From assembly GCA_033763775.1 (NCBI GenBank), contig JANRJW010000003.1, positions 1-64,000 on the forward strand: a stretch of 64,000 nt of DNA, written 5' to 3'. The position numbers and the translations under genes are program-made. Of the stretch, positions 7,761 to 16,339 are shown piece by piece. The stretch's first letter is position 1, and the number at the start of each line of letters is the position of its first letter. Source of the DNA: JAJTHB01 sp033763775. Its GTDB lineage: Bacteria > Pseudomonadota > Alphaproteobacteria > Rickettsiales > SXRF01. Under the pieces are notes generated by a model, which ran no database searches, was not told the origin of the DNA, and saw nothing but the letters and a program-made list of their open reading frames with translations.

Positions 7761-8183
7761 ATGAACTATACCGACCTACCGCTCTTTCAAATCATGCGTG
7801 GCAAGCTTGGCCATCTGTCGCAGAGGCAGGCCGTGCTGGCGCAGAATATCGCCAACGCCGACACCCCCGGCTACAAGGCGAAAGATGTAAAGGAGCAGGA
7901 CTTTGCTGCCATTGCCAGCCGCATGCATCAGGCTGCCTCGATGCCGATGGCAAAAACTAACGCCGGCCATTTAAGCGGCCAGCCGGTTTCAGTCGGCTCT
8001 AATAAGTTTATCAAACGCGAAAGCACCTACGAACAGAACCCGAACGGTAATAATGTCGTCATTGAAGAAGAGATGATGCGCGTAGCCGAAAATCAGGCAG
8101 AATATCAAAAAGTGCTGAATCTTTATCGTAAATCCGTGGACATGTTCCGCACGGCGCTGGGGCGTCAGGGTGGCGGCGCATGA
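7761..8183 (+). CDS. flgB: Flagellar proximal rod protein FlgB
   Basis: Rod subunit of the basal body, 140 residues. The N-terminal rod signature LGHLSQRQAVLAQNIANADTPGYKA is clear, and the C-terminal half has EEEMMRVAENQAEYQ and LYRKSVDMFRTALG. First gene of the plus-strand operon flgB-flgC-fliE-fliQ-fliR-flhB. Confidence 0.94.
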   Translation: MNYTDLPLFQIMRGKLGHLSQRQAVLAQNIANADTPGYKAKDVKEQDFAAIASRMHQAASMPMAKTNAGHLSGQPVSVGSNKFIKRESTYEQNPNGNNVVIEEEMMRVAENQAEYQKVLNLYRKSVDMFRTALGRQGGGA

Positions 8184-8196
8184 TGGAGGCTAGTTT

Positions 8197-8601
8197 ATGC
8201 TGAGCGATACACTGAAAATCGCCGCCGCAGGCATGAAAGCGCAAGGCGACCGTCTGCGTATTATTGCCGAAAACGTCGCCAATGCCGACTCGACATCCAC
8301 CCAGCCTGGTGGCGAGCCTTACCGCCGTAAAGTGGTGATTTTTGAAAATGCCCTGAACAAGGAGCTTGGCGTGGAAACCGTGCGCGTGGCCAAGCGCACT
8401 TACGATATGTCGGATTTCAGAAAGAAATTCGACCCCACCCACCCCGCCGCCGATGAACAGGGCTATGTGCTTTTTCCGAATGTCAGCTCCATTATCGAGA
8501 TGGTGGACATGCGCGAATCACGCCGCGCCTATGAAGCGAATATCAATGTGGTGGAGGTCTCGAAAGCGATGCTCACCCGCACCCTTGAACTACTGAGGTA
8601 A
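8197..8601 (+). CDS. flgC: Flagellar basal-body rod protein FlgC
   Basis: 134 residues. Opens with LKIAAAGMKAQGDRLRIIAENVANADST and has PYRRKVVIFE, then the characteristic DPTHPAADEQGYVLFPNV and a C-terminal SRRAYEANINVVEVSKAML. Thirteen bases after flgB. Confidence 0.95.
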   Translation: MLSDTLKIAAAGMKAQGDRLRIIAENVANADSTSTQPGGEPYRRKVVIFENALNKELGVETVRVAKRTYDMSDFRKKFDPTHPAADEQGYVLFPNVSSIIEMVDMRESRRAYEANINVVEVSKAMLTRTLELLR

Positions 8602-8604
8602 TCT

Positions 8605-8916
8605 ATGGTTAATGCTCTTTCCGCCGCGAATGCCTACCGCAACCAGCTGAAGCTCGGCGATGAACTCAGCGAATCGCTCGCAGGTACCCAGGAGACCGGC
8701 CCCAGCTTTGGCCAGATGGTGCAGGATGCGCTGAAAAGCGCCGCGGATAATCAGTATCAATCCGAGGCGGTGCAGATGGAATCACTCACCGGTAAGGTCG
8801 AGCTATCCGACCTTGTGACCGCTGTCACCAACGCTGAGCTGACACTCAACACAGTGGTGGCCGTACGCGACCGCGTGATTAACGCCTATCAGGAAATCAT
8901 CCGCATGCCGATTTAA
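8605..8916 (+). CDS. fliE: Flagellar hook-basal body protein FliE
   Basis: 103 residues, the MS ring-rod junction subunit. FGQMVQDALKSA in the first half and LVTAVTNAELTLNTVVAVRDRVINAYQEIIRMPI at the end are typical of the family. It starts three bases after flgC. Confidence 0.92.
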   Translation: MVNALSAANAYRNQLKLGDELSESLAGTQETGPSFGQMVQDALKSAADNQYQSEAVQMESLTGKVELSDLVTAVTNAELTLNTVVAVRDRVINAYQEIIRMPI

Positions 8917-8954
8917 ACTTGCGCGCCCCCGCTCACAGGCGTAAGAAACTGGCT

Positions 8955-9221
8955 ATGGAACCCGCTGAAATTTTCGCCCTCAGCAGTGATGCACTCTACG
9001 TGATGCTGATTATTTCTGCACCCGCCATGCTTGCTGCTTTGATTATCGGCCTCATAATCTCGCTGTTTCAGGCGCTCACACAAATTCAGGAACAAACCCT
9101 GACCTTTGTTCCCAAGATTCTTGTGGTGTTCATGACGCTGGCGCTGACCATGTCATTCATGTTTAATACGCTCAAGGAACTCAATACCCGTATACACGAT
9201 AAAATTGTACATATTGAATAG
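8955..9221 (+). CDS. fliQ: Flagellar export protein FliQ
   Basis: 88 residues from the ATG at 8955 (a TTG at 8919 is possible but lacks conserved sequence). Two membrane segments surround the IISLFQALTQIQEQTLTFVPK signature of FliQ, which forms the export gate with FliP and FliR. Confidence 0.94.
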   Translation: MEPAEIFALSSDALYVMLIISAPAMLAALIIGLIISLFQALTQIQEQTLTFVPKILVVFMTLALTMSFMFNTLKELNTRIHDKIVHIE

Positions 9222-9223
9222 CC

Positions 9224-9985
9224 ATGCTCTCGCAATTTTTAACCGAAGAGCTGTTTACCTTTCTACTGATTTTCTGCCGTATCGGCAGCGCCATCATGGT
9301 GCTTCCCGGCTTTGGCGAAAACTATGTTTCCTCTCGCTTCAGGCTGATGTTCGCACTCGTTTTCAGCCTGCTGCTGACACCGCTGATAACCAATATGCCG
9401 CCAGTGCCGTTGCAGGTGGCGCCACTGGTGGTTCTGATCATTGGCGAAATACTAGTGGGGCTTTTTCTGGGCATTCTTGCGCGCACCATCATCAGCGCCA
9501 CCCACATCGCCGGCACCATCATCGCGCTGCAATCCAGCCTTGCATCCGCATTGGTGCAGGACATGGCGCAGATTCAGGGGCAGTCCACCATCATCAGCAA
9601 CCTGCTCGGCATCACCGCGCTGGTGCTGATTTTTGCATTTGACCTGCACCACCTGATGCTCAGTGGGCTGGTGGGTAGCTACCAGACCTTTTTACCGGGC
9701 GAATTCCCGATGGTTGAGGACATGACAAACAACCTCACCACCGCCATGAATGGCGCCTTCACCGCCGCACTGCAAATTTCCGCGCCGCATATCGTCATGG
9801 GCGTGATCATTTATCTGGGCGCGGGTATTGTCGCACGGCTGGTGCCCAATATTCAGGTGTTTTTTCTGCTGATGTCGCCGCAGATCATGATCAGCATTTT
9901 TGTGCTGATGATTACTTTCAGCGCAATCATGATGTGGTACGTTGGCCATTTCAGGGATTCGCTGGGCCCACTGGGCGCAGGCTAG
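9224..9985 (+). CDS. fliR: Flagellar export protein FliR
   Basis: 253-residue integral membrane subunit of the export gate. FCRIGSAIMVLPGFGE near the start, the GEILVGLFLGILARTI block, and the C-terminal FFLLMSPQIMISIFVLM fit FliR. It starts three bases after fliQ and ends with TAG. Confidence 0.93.
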   Translation: MLSQFLTEELFTFLLIFCRIGSAIMVLPGFGENYVSSRFRLMFALVFSLLLTPLITNMPPVPLQVAPLVVLIIGEILVGLFLGILARTIISATHIAGTIIALQSSLASALVQDMAQIQGQSTIISNLLGITALVLIFAFDLHHLMLSGLVGSYQTFLPGEFPMVEDMTNNLTTAMNGAFTAALQISAPHIVMGVIIYLGAGIVARLVPNIQVFFLLMSPQIMISIFVLMITFSAIMMWYVGHFRDSLGPLGAG

Positions 9986-9996
9986 CAGGAGGCGCT

Positions 9997-11067
9997 GTGG
10001 CAGAAGGCGAAGATCAGGAACAAAAAACCGAAGACCCGACACAAAAACGTCTGCAGGAAGCGTTTGAAAAGGGCAATATTCCTTATTCAAAGGAAATTGG
10101 AAATTTTCTGATTCTGGCTGTGCTGGCGCTGACAGTTGGCGCGTTCGCCCCATCCATTCTGCAAAATACCAAGCTGCTGCTGGTGCCGTTTTTGGCGGAC
10201 GCAGGCACATTACAAACAGACCACGCCGCGCTTGCCATCGCGCTCAGCCATGTTATTTTCGGCTCACTCTCCGTGCTGGCTGTGCCGCTGATGTGCGGTC
10301 TTGCCGCCGGTATTGCCGCGCGATTTCTACAAAGTGGCTTTGTGATTTCTACCGAGCCAATCACGCCCAAACTCAGCAAAATTTCTCCGCTTGCTGGGTT
10401 TAAACGACTGTTTTCAATGCAGTCCGTGGTGGAGTTCATAAAAACATTACTGAAATTCGTGATTGTCGGCGCGGTCGGCTATATCTCCGTCGCGTCCGAC
10501 CTTGGCCACCTCAAGCAGCTACCGGACAGCACCATTCTGGCCATGCTACTCTATATGGGCGAACTTGCCATCAAACTGCTTATCGGCACGCTGATTGCGA
10601 TTTTTTTCATCGCCCTGCTGGATTTACTCTACCAACGCTTCCAACATGTCAAAAATCTGCGCATGAGCAAGCAGGAAATCAAAGACGAATTCAAACAATC
10701 CGAGGGCGATCCGATGATCAAGCAGAAGCTACGCCAGCTTCGCATGGAGCGCGCCAAGCAACGCATGATGTCGTCAGTGCCAAAATCCGATGTGGTGATT
10801 ACCAACCCCACGCACTATGCCGTCGCACTGCAATATGATACCAAAGAGATGAAAGCCCCCGTCATCACCGCGATGGGTAAAGATTTACTCGCGCTGCGCA
10901 TGCGCGAAATTGCACAGGAACACGATGTGCCGGTCGTTGAAAATCCGCCGCTCGCACGCGCGCTGTATGGCTCCGGCGAGCTGGGCAAAGAAATCCCCAT
11001 TGCGCATTATGAAGCGGTGGCGAAAGTCATCTCATACGTCTATAAACTTAAAGGAAAAAAAATCTAA
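9997..11067 (+). CDS. flhB: Flagellar export switch protein FlhB
   Basis: 356 residues from the GTG at 9997, which follows an AGGAGG site. DQEQKTEDPTQKRLQEAFEKG is the family start; four membrane segments follow; the autocleavage motif NPTH lies in VVITNPTHYAVAL; the C-terminal domain ends ISYVYKLKGKK. FlhB switches export from rod/hook to filament subunits. Last gene of the basal-body operon; the split cckA follows after 76 bases. Confidence 0.95.
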   Translation: MAEGEDQEQKTEDPTQKRLQEAFEKGNIPYSKEIGNFLILAVLALTVGAFAPSILQNTKLLLVPFLADAGTLQTDHAALAIALSHVIFGSLSVLAVPLMCGLAAGIAARFLQSGFVISTEPITPKLSKISPLAGFKRLFSMQSVVEFIKTLLKFVIVGAVGYISVASDLGHLKQLPDSTILAMLLYMGELAIKLLIGTLIAIFFIALLDLLYQRFQHVKNLRMSKQEIKDEFKQSEGDPMIKQKLRQLRMERAKQRMMSSVPKSDVVITNPTHYAVALQYDTKEMKAPVITAMGKDLLALRMREIAQEHDVPVVENPPLARALYGSGELGKEIPIAHYEAVAKVISYVYKLKGKKI

Positions 11068-11143
11068 GCTGAGAAAAAACCTGTTGTTATTTTTCAGGAA
11101 CTTTCTAAAGATATAGAGCACTTTTTTATTGCCGGGCAACTCC

Positions 11144-12148
11144 ATGCAAGTACGCTACACCGATCTTAATGCTGGCAGTCAGGATATCAGCGATTTCGCC
11201 ATACGCCGCAGAACACCAACGATTATTCAGCTGCTGGTAGTGCTTACCGCCGTTTTGTTGGTTGCAGTTTTTCTAACGCTGAGCGTGCAAAGCAGAGAAC
11301 ACTTGCTGGTGCTGATATCCGCGCTCATGGCGCTGACCGGCTGCTACACGGTGATGGTTATTCAGCGCAACCGGGATCTAGTACTGAGCACCGAGTTCCA
11401 AAACGCGCTGTTTGCATCGGCGCTGGGCATCAATAATAAATTCTGTGTTATCATTCGCAAAGATGGCAGCATCATCTATCTCGACCGTTCATTTCAGGCA
11501 ATGTTTCCTGAGTTTTTAAAGCAGCCACGCCGCACCATTGATGTGCTGCTTGAATTTGGCAAAGTGCGAAGCGAGGAAGCCAATAGAATATATGCCGCTA
11601 TTGAGCAGGGTATTTATTCCAAGGTGCTCTTTGAAATGCGTGTGGCCGGCAATGAATATCACCGCATTGTGATGTCCATTGAGCCGATCATGCGCCCGAG
11701 CGGCTATATTATGCTGCGCGGCCGCGACTATGTTGAAACAAGATCCGTGGCTGATGATAGTTCGCCCACAAAAAGCCTAAACAGATCCTCGATTACGCTG
11801 TTTTCTCATGTTATGGACACCATGAACATGGGCGTTTATATGACTAACCCTACAGGTGAAATTATTTACATCAACCCTGTTCTGGAGCAGTGGCTTGGCT
11901 ATCAGGACGCTGATATTAACGGCATAAACATCACACTCGGGGATATATTTTCGCTTCAATCCGGCATGCGTCTGCTTCCAGAAAATTATGAGGGTGAAGT
12001 CCAGCTGGTTGCAAAAACAGGATCAACGGTTAAATCATTCCTGAATCAAAAGATAATCCGCGATGATCAAAATAAAATTATTGGTTGCACGGGTCTTGTC
12101 CATAGTTTTCTAGAAACACCCACTGAAACAAAAAAAAAGCTTTGGTAG
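11144..12148 (+). CDS. cckA: CckA-like kinase, N-terminal part (membrane and PAS segments)
   Basis: From the ATG at 11144, about 334 residues. Two membrane helices (about 27-48 and 53-72) flank a very short periplasmic loop, then two PAS-like regions, the second with MGVYMTNPTGEIIYINPVLEQWLGY. No kinase core is present. The frame ends at TAG, 9 bases past a nine-A run, and the kinase core continues in the -1 frame. Together the two frames make a normal CckA arrangement. Either the gene is frameshifted (error or mutation) or the core is reached by slippage. Confidence 0.75.
   Translation: MQVRYTDLNAGSQDISDFAIRRRTPTIIQLLVVLTAVLLVAVFLTLSVQSREHLLVLISALMALTGCYTVMVIQRNRDLVLSTEFQNALFASALGINNKFCVIIRKDGSIIYLDRSFQAMFPEFLKQPRRTIDVLLEFGKVRSEEANRIYAAIEQGIYSKVLFEMRVAGNEYHRIVMSIEPIMRPSGYIMLRGRDYVETRSVADDSSPTKSLNRSSITLFSHVMDTMNMGVYMTNPTGEIIYINPVLEQWLGYQDADINGINITLGDIFSLQSGMRLLPENYEGEVQLVAKTGSTVKSFLNQKIIRDDQNKIIGCTGLVHSFLETPTETKKKLW
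12133..12139 (+). promoter_or_regulatory. dnaX-type -1 slippery heptamer in cckA
   Basis: The 0-frame codons here read (A) AAA AAG, the same heptamer and phase used by Escherichia coli dnaX for -1 frameshifting, inside a run of nine A residues (12130-12138). A -1 slip puts the ribosome on GCT at 12139 and into the kinase frame; the 0-frame stop TAG is at 12146. I see no strong Shine-Dalgarno stimulator or stable hairpin at the usual distances. A polymerase slip on the A9 run would have the same effect. Confidence 0.45.
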
Positions 12149-13716
12149 GTGAAGGGTCATCAGTGACGTCGGATCTGCTGCTTGATAGCTTTATTGAAAA
12201 CTCACCTATCGCGGTGGTGAAGCTCGATGCATCCAGCGCTATTATTGAAGCCAACAGCGCGTTTCACAAGCTCACACAAAACACGCTGCTTAACCAACTT
12301 CCCGTTGCCATCACCGGACTGGTTTCCGAACAACAACAGGAAGAAGCAAAAAAAATATTCCTGCGCGCAAGCCAGGGTCAAATTCCCAGCGACCCGGCAA
12401 TCCTGACACTTCATCTACCCAATCACGTTGAAGTCGTAGTAGCTGTATATTTCAGCATGGTGGCGCGTGTCAGCGAGGGCCACAGAATCATTCTCCACCT
12501 TATTGACATCACTGAGCAGAAAAATCTTGAGCTACGCTTTGCTCATTCGCAGAAAATGCAGGCAGTAGGCCAGCTGGCAGGCGGTGTGGCGCATGATTTT
12601 AACAACCTGCTCACTGCCATGATTGGCTTCTGTGACCTGCTTCTGATGCGTCATCCGGCGGGGGATCAATCCTTTGCCGATATCATGCAGATTAAGCAAA
12701 ATGCGAACCGAGCGGCTAATCTGGTTCGCCAGCTTCTGGCATTTTCCCGCCGCCAGACCTTGCAGCCCAAGGTGCTGGATCTTACCGAAGTTCTTGCCGA
12801 ACTCTCTAACCTGATTCGCAGGCTGATTGGCGAGAATATCGAACTTAAGATGACTCATGGGCGGGATCTCGGCCATGTGCGAGCCGATCAGGGGCAGCTT
12901 GAGCAGGTACTGATTAACCTCGCAGTAAATGCCCGCGACGCCATGCCCAAAGGTGGCGCCCTCTCCATCTCAACCAGTCGCGTCAATATTCATTCTGATC
13001 GCCCTTTATCCCGCGAATTCATGGCCCCCGCAGAGGAAGATTCAATCATTCCCGATGGTGAGTATATTCTTGTTGAAGTCAAAGATACAGGCTGTGGCAT
13101 TCCAAAAACGATTCTTCAGAAAGTGTTTGAGCCGTTCTTTTCCACTAAGGAAGTCGGTTCGGGCACAGGTCTGGGGCTTTCCACCGTATACGGTATCGTA
13201 AAACAATCCGGTGGCTATATTTACGTAGCAAGTCAGGAGAACAAAGGTACCGTTTTCAACCTTTATTTCCCATCCATACAAGCGGAAGCAACTGCCAGCG
13301 CTCAGCAAGAAACAGAAACCACCGAAAAATCACAATCCGCTGATCTAACAGGCCGCGGCACTGTATTGCTGGTGGAAGATGAAACGCCGGTGCGAATCTT
13401 TGCTGCGCGCGCACTGCGCAATAAGGGCTACACGGTTCTGGAAGCAGATTGCGCTGAAACCGCGATTGACCTGATGCGCCAGCATGGCAGGGATGTGCAG
13501 GTGATTGTCACCGATGTGATCATGCCGGGCATGAATGGCCCTACCATGATTGATCAGCTCACCCCCATTTATCCGCACGTTAAGGTTATCTTTATTTCCG
13601 GGTATGCGGAGGATGTTTTTGTCAATAACTATGGGTCAGAGCGCAGTTTCAACTTCCTTGCCAAACCCTTCACACTCAAGCAATTAGCAGGCAAAATCAA
13701 AGACGTAACCGGATAA
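12142..13716 (+). CDS. cckA: CckA-like hybrid histidine kinase, PAS, kinase core and receiver
   Basis: The frame (open from the A9 run, TTG at 12142) encodes a PAS domain (about 10-130), a histidine kinase core with phosphoacceptor GGVAHDFNNLL, N box NLAVNARDAM, G1 DTGCGIP and G2 GTGLGLSTVYGIVKQSGG, and a C-terminal receiver with VLLVEDE, phosphoacceptor Asp in VTDVIMPGMNG and Lys in LAKPF. This is the CckA layout; CckA feeds phosphate through ChpT to CtrA and controls cell cycle and motility. Location beside flagellar genes and recA agrees. Downstream transfer partners are not in the window. Confidence 0.85.
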   Translation: MVGEGSSVTSDLLLDSFIENSPIAVVKLDASSAIIEANSAFHKLTQNTLLNQLPVAITGLVSEQQQEEAKKIFLRASQGQIPSDPAILTLHLPNHVEVVVAVYFSMVARVSEGHRIILHLIDITEQKNLELRFAHSQKMQAVGQLAGGVAHDFNNLLTAMIGFCDLLLMRHPAGDQSFADIMQIKQNANRAANLVRQLLAFSRRQTLQPKVLDLTEVLAELSNLIRRLIGENIELKMTHGRDLGHVRADQGQLEQVLINLAVNARDAMPKGGALSISTSRVNIHSDRPLSREFMAPAEEDSIIPDGEYILVEVKDTGCGIPKTILQKVFEPFFSTKEVGSGTGLGLSTVYGIVKQSGGYIYVASQENKGTVFNLYFPSIQAEATASAQQETETTEKSQSADLTGRGTVLLVEDETPVRIFAARALRNKGYTVLEADCAETAIDLMRQHGRDVQVIVTDVIMPGMNGPTMIDQLTPIYPHVKVIFISGYAEDVFVNNYGSERSFNFLAKPFTLKQLAGKIKDVTG

Positions 13717-13791
13717 CCACGCGTGTGACTGGCTAAAATATTTTTTAGTTGTTGGTGTTTTTTCAAGCTTTTTCAGGCATAATCCCCTTGC

Positions 13792-14223
13792 ATGAAAACA
13801 CTCGCCTTTACGCTTCTCTGCATGCTGCTGTTTACGCGCGATGCCATGTCAGCCCATGACCTCACGCATGACCTGGTCATGGATCGCTTTTTTAAGAGCA
13901 TCGCCCTCGTTTATAAAACTTCCCGCGCCTGCGACCTTAACTCAGGCTACCCGGACCATCAAACTTACACTGATACGATTCGGGATTATCTGAATCACTA
14001 CTATATCAACGGCATACCGTTTTGGGTATTGCCACGAGATCAGGACATACAGCTAACAAACAATTGCGAGAAAAAGCTGTCAACGGCGCTTTCAAATTAT
14101 CGCCTTGCCAGAAATGACTTTGAAGAGTTTTTTCCGGAAGCGCCTGTTCCACCATCATTGATGCCGGTCAGATTACGTGATATCAAACGCAAACCGCAGC
14201 GTTCTTTTAACATTGCAGGCTAA
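13792..14223 (+). CDS. Secreted protein of unknown function
   Basis: 143 residues with a signal peptide ending around DAMSA at ~21. The mature part has two cysteines (ACDLN and NNCEK) that may form a disulfide. I do not recognise the family. It ends seven bases before the ceramidase-like gene, so the two may be co-transcribed. Confidence 0.6.
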   Translation: MKTLAFTLLCMLLFTRDAMSAHDLTHDLVMDRFFKSIALVYKTSRACDLNSGYPDHQTYTDTIRDYLNHYYINGIPFWVLPRDQDIQLTNNCEKKLSTALSNYRLARNDFEEFFPEAPVPPSLMPVRLRDIKRKPQRSFNIAG

Positions 14224-14229
14224 TCTACA

Positions 14230-14886
14230 ATGGATTTTCGCGAGCATATCGACATCTACTGCGAACGCACGGACGCCAGCTTCTGGAGCGAGCCGGTCAA
14301 TGCCATCACCAACCTCGCCTTTATCATCGGCGCGCTATTTCTCATCCGCCTCTACCGCGCCACCGCCCGCAAAGACTGGCAGGCCGCCTGCCTGATTGTC
14401 ATCGTCTGCGCTGTCGGCATTGGCAGCTTTCTCTTCCACACCGTTGCCACGCGCTGGGCACTGCTGGCGGATGTCATTCCGATAACCATATTTATTTTTT
14501 TCTATCTCTGGGTCGCGCTGCGCCGGCTGGTTGGGCTTAAAAAATGGCAAACAGCCATCTGCCTCGCTGGCTTTTTTGCCGTGGCTCAGCTGGCGGAATC
14601 CGTGCCGCGTGAATTCAGTTTTAATGGCTCCATCACCTATTTTCCCAGCCTTGCTGCGCTGGTTATTATCGGCAGCCTCCTGAAATATAAATCGCACCCG
14701 CTTGCTTCGCAGTTTTTTCTAGCATTTGGTATTTTCGCCGTCTCACTCACCTTTCGATCGATTGATATGATGCTGTGCCCCATTCTCTGGGTTGGCACAC
14801 ATTTTCTCTGGCACTGCCTTAATGGACTTCTGCTATATGTACTCACGCGCGTGATCATCCACACGCCACCAAAGCAGGTGATTTAG
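14230..14886 (+). CDS. Ceramidase-like integral membrane hydrolase
   Basis: 218 residues, about seven membrane helices. Motifs of the alkaline ceramidase/CREST group are present: a near-N-terminal DIYCERTD and SEPVNAITNLAF, GIGSFLFHT with the zinc-type His, LLADVIPI with the Asp, and a late GTHFLWHCLNG with two His. These residues make up the expected zinc site. The true substrate in bacteria is unknown; a lipid amide is the obvious guess. It lies between a secreted protein and recA. Confidence 0.8.
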   Translation: MDFREHIDIYCERTDASFWSEPVNAITNLAFIIGALFLIRLYRATARKDWQAACLIVIVCAVGIGSFLFHTVATRWALLADVIPITIFIFFYLWVALRRLVGLKKWQTAICLAGFFAVAQLAESVPREFSFNGSITYFPSLAALVIIGSLLKYKSHPLASQFFLAFGIFAVSLTFRSIDMMLCPILWVGTHFLWHCLNGLLLYVLTRVIIHTPPKQVI

Positions 14887-14888
14887 CC

Positions 14889-14916
14889 TTGCACACCGCC
14901 ATAAACTCTGTATGTT
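14889..14916 (+). promoter_or_regulatory. Candidate recA promoter
   Basis: TTGCAC at 14889-14894 and TATGTT at 14911-14916 with a 16-base gap, 27 bases before the likely recA ATG. I found no clear alphaproteobacterial LexA box (GTTC or GAAC half-sites at N7) around it. Confidence 0.45.
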
Positions 14917-14942
14917 AACGATTCAATTTACAGGGGATGATT

Positions 14943-15977
14943 ATGGATAAGAATAAAGCACTCGAAACCGCGCTCAGCCAAATCGAAAAGACCTTCGGCA
15001 AAGGCTCGATCATGAAACTCGGCGACACGCAGAACGCCGAATCCATCGAGGCCATTTCAACCGGATCGCTGGGCCTTGATGTCGCGCTGGGCATCGGCGG
15101 CATCCCCAAAGGCCGTATCATCGAAATTTATGGCCCGGAAAGCTCCGGCAAAACCACCCTCACCCTGCATATCGTCGCTGAAGCGCAGAAAAAAGGCGGC
15201 ACCTGCGCCTTTATCGATGCGGAGCATGCACTCGACCCCGTCTATGCCAAAAAGCTGGGTGTGAATATCGACAACCTCCTCATCTCCCAACCGGATACTG
15301 GCGAGCAGGCGCTTGAAATCGCCGACACGCTGGTGCGTAGCGGCGCCATTGATGTGATTGTGGTCGATTCTGTGGCCGCACTCGTGCCCAAGGCCGAGCT
15401 GGACGGAGAAATGGGCGATTCCCATATGGGTCTGCAGGCTCGCCTGATGAGCCAGGCACTGCGTAAACTCACCGGCTCGATCAGCCGCACGAACTGCACC
15501 ATCATCTTCATCAACCAGATCCGCATGAAAATCGGTGTCATGTTCGGCAACCCCGAAACCACCACCGGCGGCAATGCACTGAAATTCTACGCTTCGGTGC
15601 GCATGGATATCCGCCGCATCGGCGCGATTAAGGAAAAAGAAGAAGTGGTGGGCAACCAGACCCGCGTGAAAGTGGTAAAAAACAAGGTGGCGCCGCCGTT
15701 CCGTGTGGTTGATTTCGACATCATGTATGGCGAAGGCATCTCGAAAATGGGTGAGCTGATTGATCTTGGTGTGAAGTCAAACATCATTGAAAAATCAGGC
15801 TCATGGTTCTCTTATGACAGCCAGCGCATCGGCCAGGGCAAGGAAAATGCCCGCCAGTTCCTGAAGGACAACCCGAAAATCGCAGCGGAAATTGAGAAAA
15901 AAATCCGCGAAAGCGCCGGCCAGCTTTCCAACGCGCTCAAAGGCGAGCCCGCGGAAATGGAAGAAGACGCCGCTTAG
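14943..15977 (+). CDS. recA: Recombinase RecA
   Basis: Strand-exchange ATPase for homologous recombination and the SOS response. 344 residues from the ATG at 14943, chosen because an AGGGG site is correctly spaced from it; ATG at 14937 would add two residues. Walker A GPESSGKTT, Walker B VIVVDSVAAL, and loop L2 region NQIRMKIGVMFGNPETTTGGNALKFY are intact, as is the acidic C-terminal tail. Stop is TAG. Confidence 0.97.
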   Translation: MDKNKALETALSQIEKTFGKGSIMKLGDTQNAESIEAISTGSLGLDVALGIGGIPKGRIIEIYGPESSGKTTLTLHIVAEAQKKGGTCAFIDAEHALDPVYAKKLGVNIDNLLISQPDTGEQALEIADTLVRSGAIDVIVVDSVAALVPKAELDGEMGDSHMGLQARLMSQALRKLTGSISRTNCTIIFINQIRMKIGVMFGNPETTTGGNALKFYASVRMDIRRIGAIKEKEEVVGNQTRVKVVKNKVAPPFRVVDFDIMYGEGISKMGELIDLGVKSNIIEKSGSWFSYDSQRIGQGKENARQFLKDNPKIAAEIEKKIRESAGQLSNALKGEPAEMEEDAA

Positions 15978-15981
15978 CTGC

Positions 15982-16272
15982 ATGCAGTTTCTACTTCTGG
16001 CTTACGACGCCCAGGACGATGCCGCGCTTGGCCGTAGAATGGCTGCGCGCGACGCGCATTTAAAGCTGGTTGACGAAAATAAAACCAGAGGTCATGCAAA
16101 ATTTGGTGCGGCACTACTTCAGGACGGCAAAATGGTCGGATCCATGATGGTGGTAGACTATCCCTCGCGTGAAGCACTGGAAGAATGGCTCAAGATTGAG
16201 CCCTATATTACTGGTAAAGTGTGGGAAAAAGTTACCATCAGTGAGTGTAAAATCGCGCCTTCCTTCATGTAA
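15982..16272 (+). CDS. YciI-family protein
   Basis: 96 residues from the ATG at 15982, five bases after the recA stop. FLLLAYDAQ at the start, a central LQDGKMVGSMMVVDYPSREALEEWLKIEPYITGKVW and a His in the ARDAHLKLV helix are typical of the YciI/YCII ferredoxin-like fold. The family has proposed small-molecule roles, but this member's function is unknown. Confidence 0.75.
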   Translation: MQFLLLAYDAQDDAALGRRMAARDAHLKLVDENKTRGHAKFGAALLQDGKMVGSMMVVDYPSREALEEWLKIEPYITGKVWEKVTISECKIAPSFM

Positions 16273-16339
16273 AACAGCAATTTAATGTAAATTAATATTT
16301 TCCGTGCTATAGTGACCATGATTGATATGATGGTGTGCT

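Noticed and set aside
14880..14942. LexA (SOS) box before recA
   Set aside because: No GTTC-N7-GTTC or GAAC-N7-GAAC type pair in the leader.
16282..16295. CtrA box before the AT-rich orphan
   Set aside because: TTAA to TTAA spacing is six, not seven.
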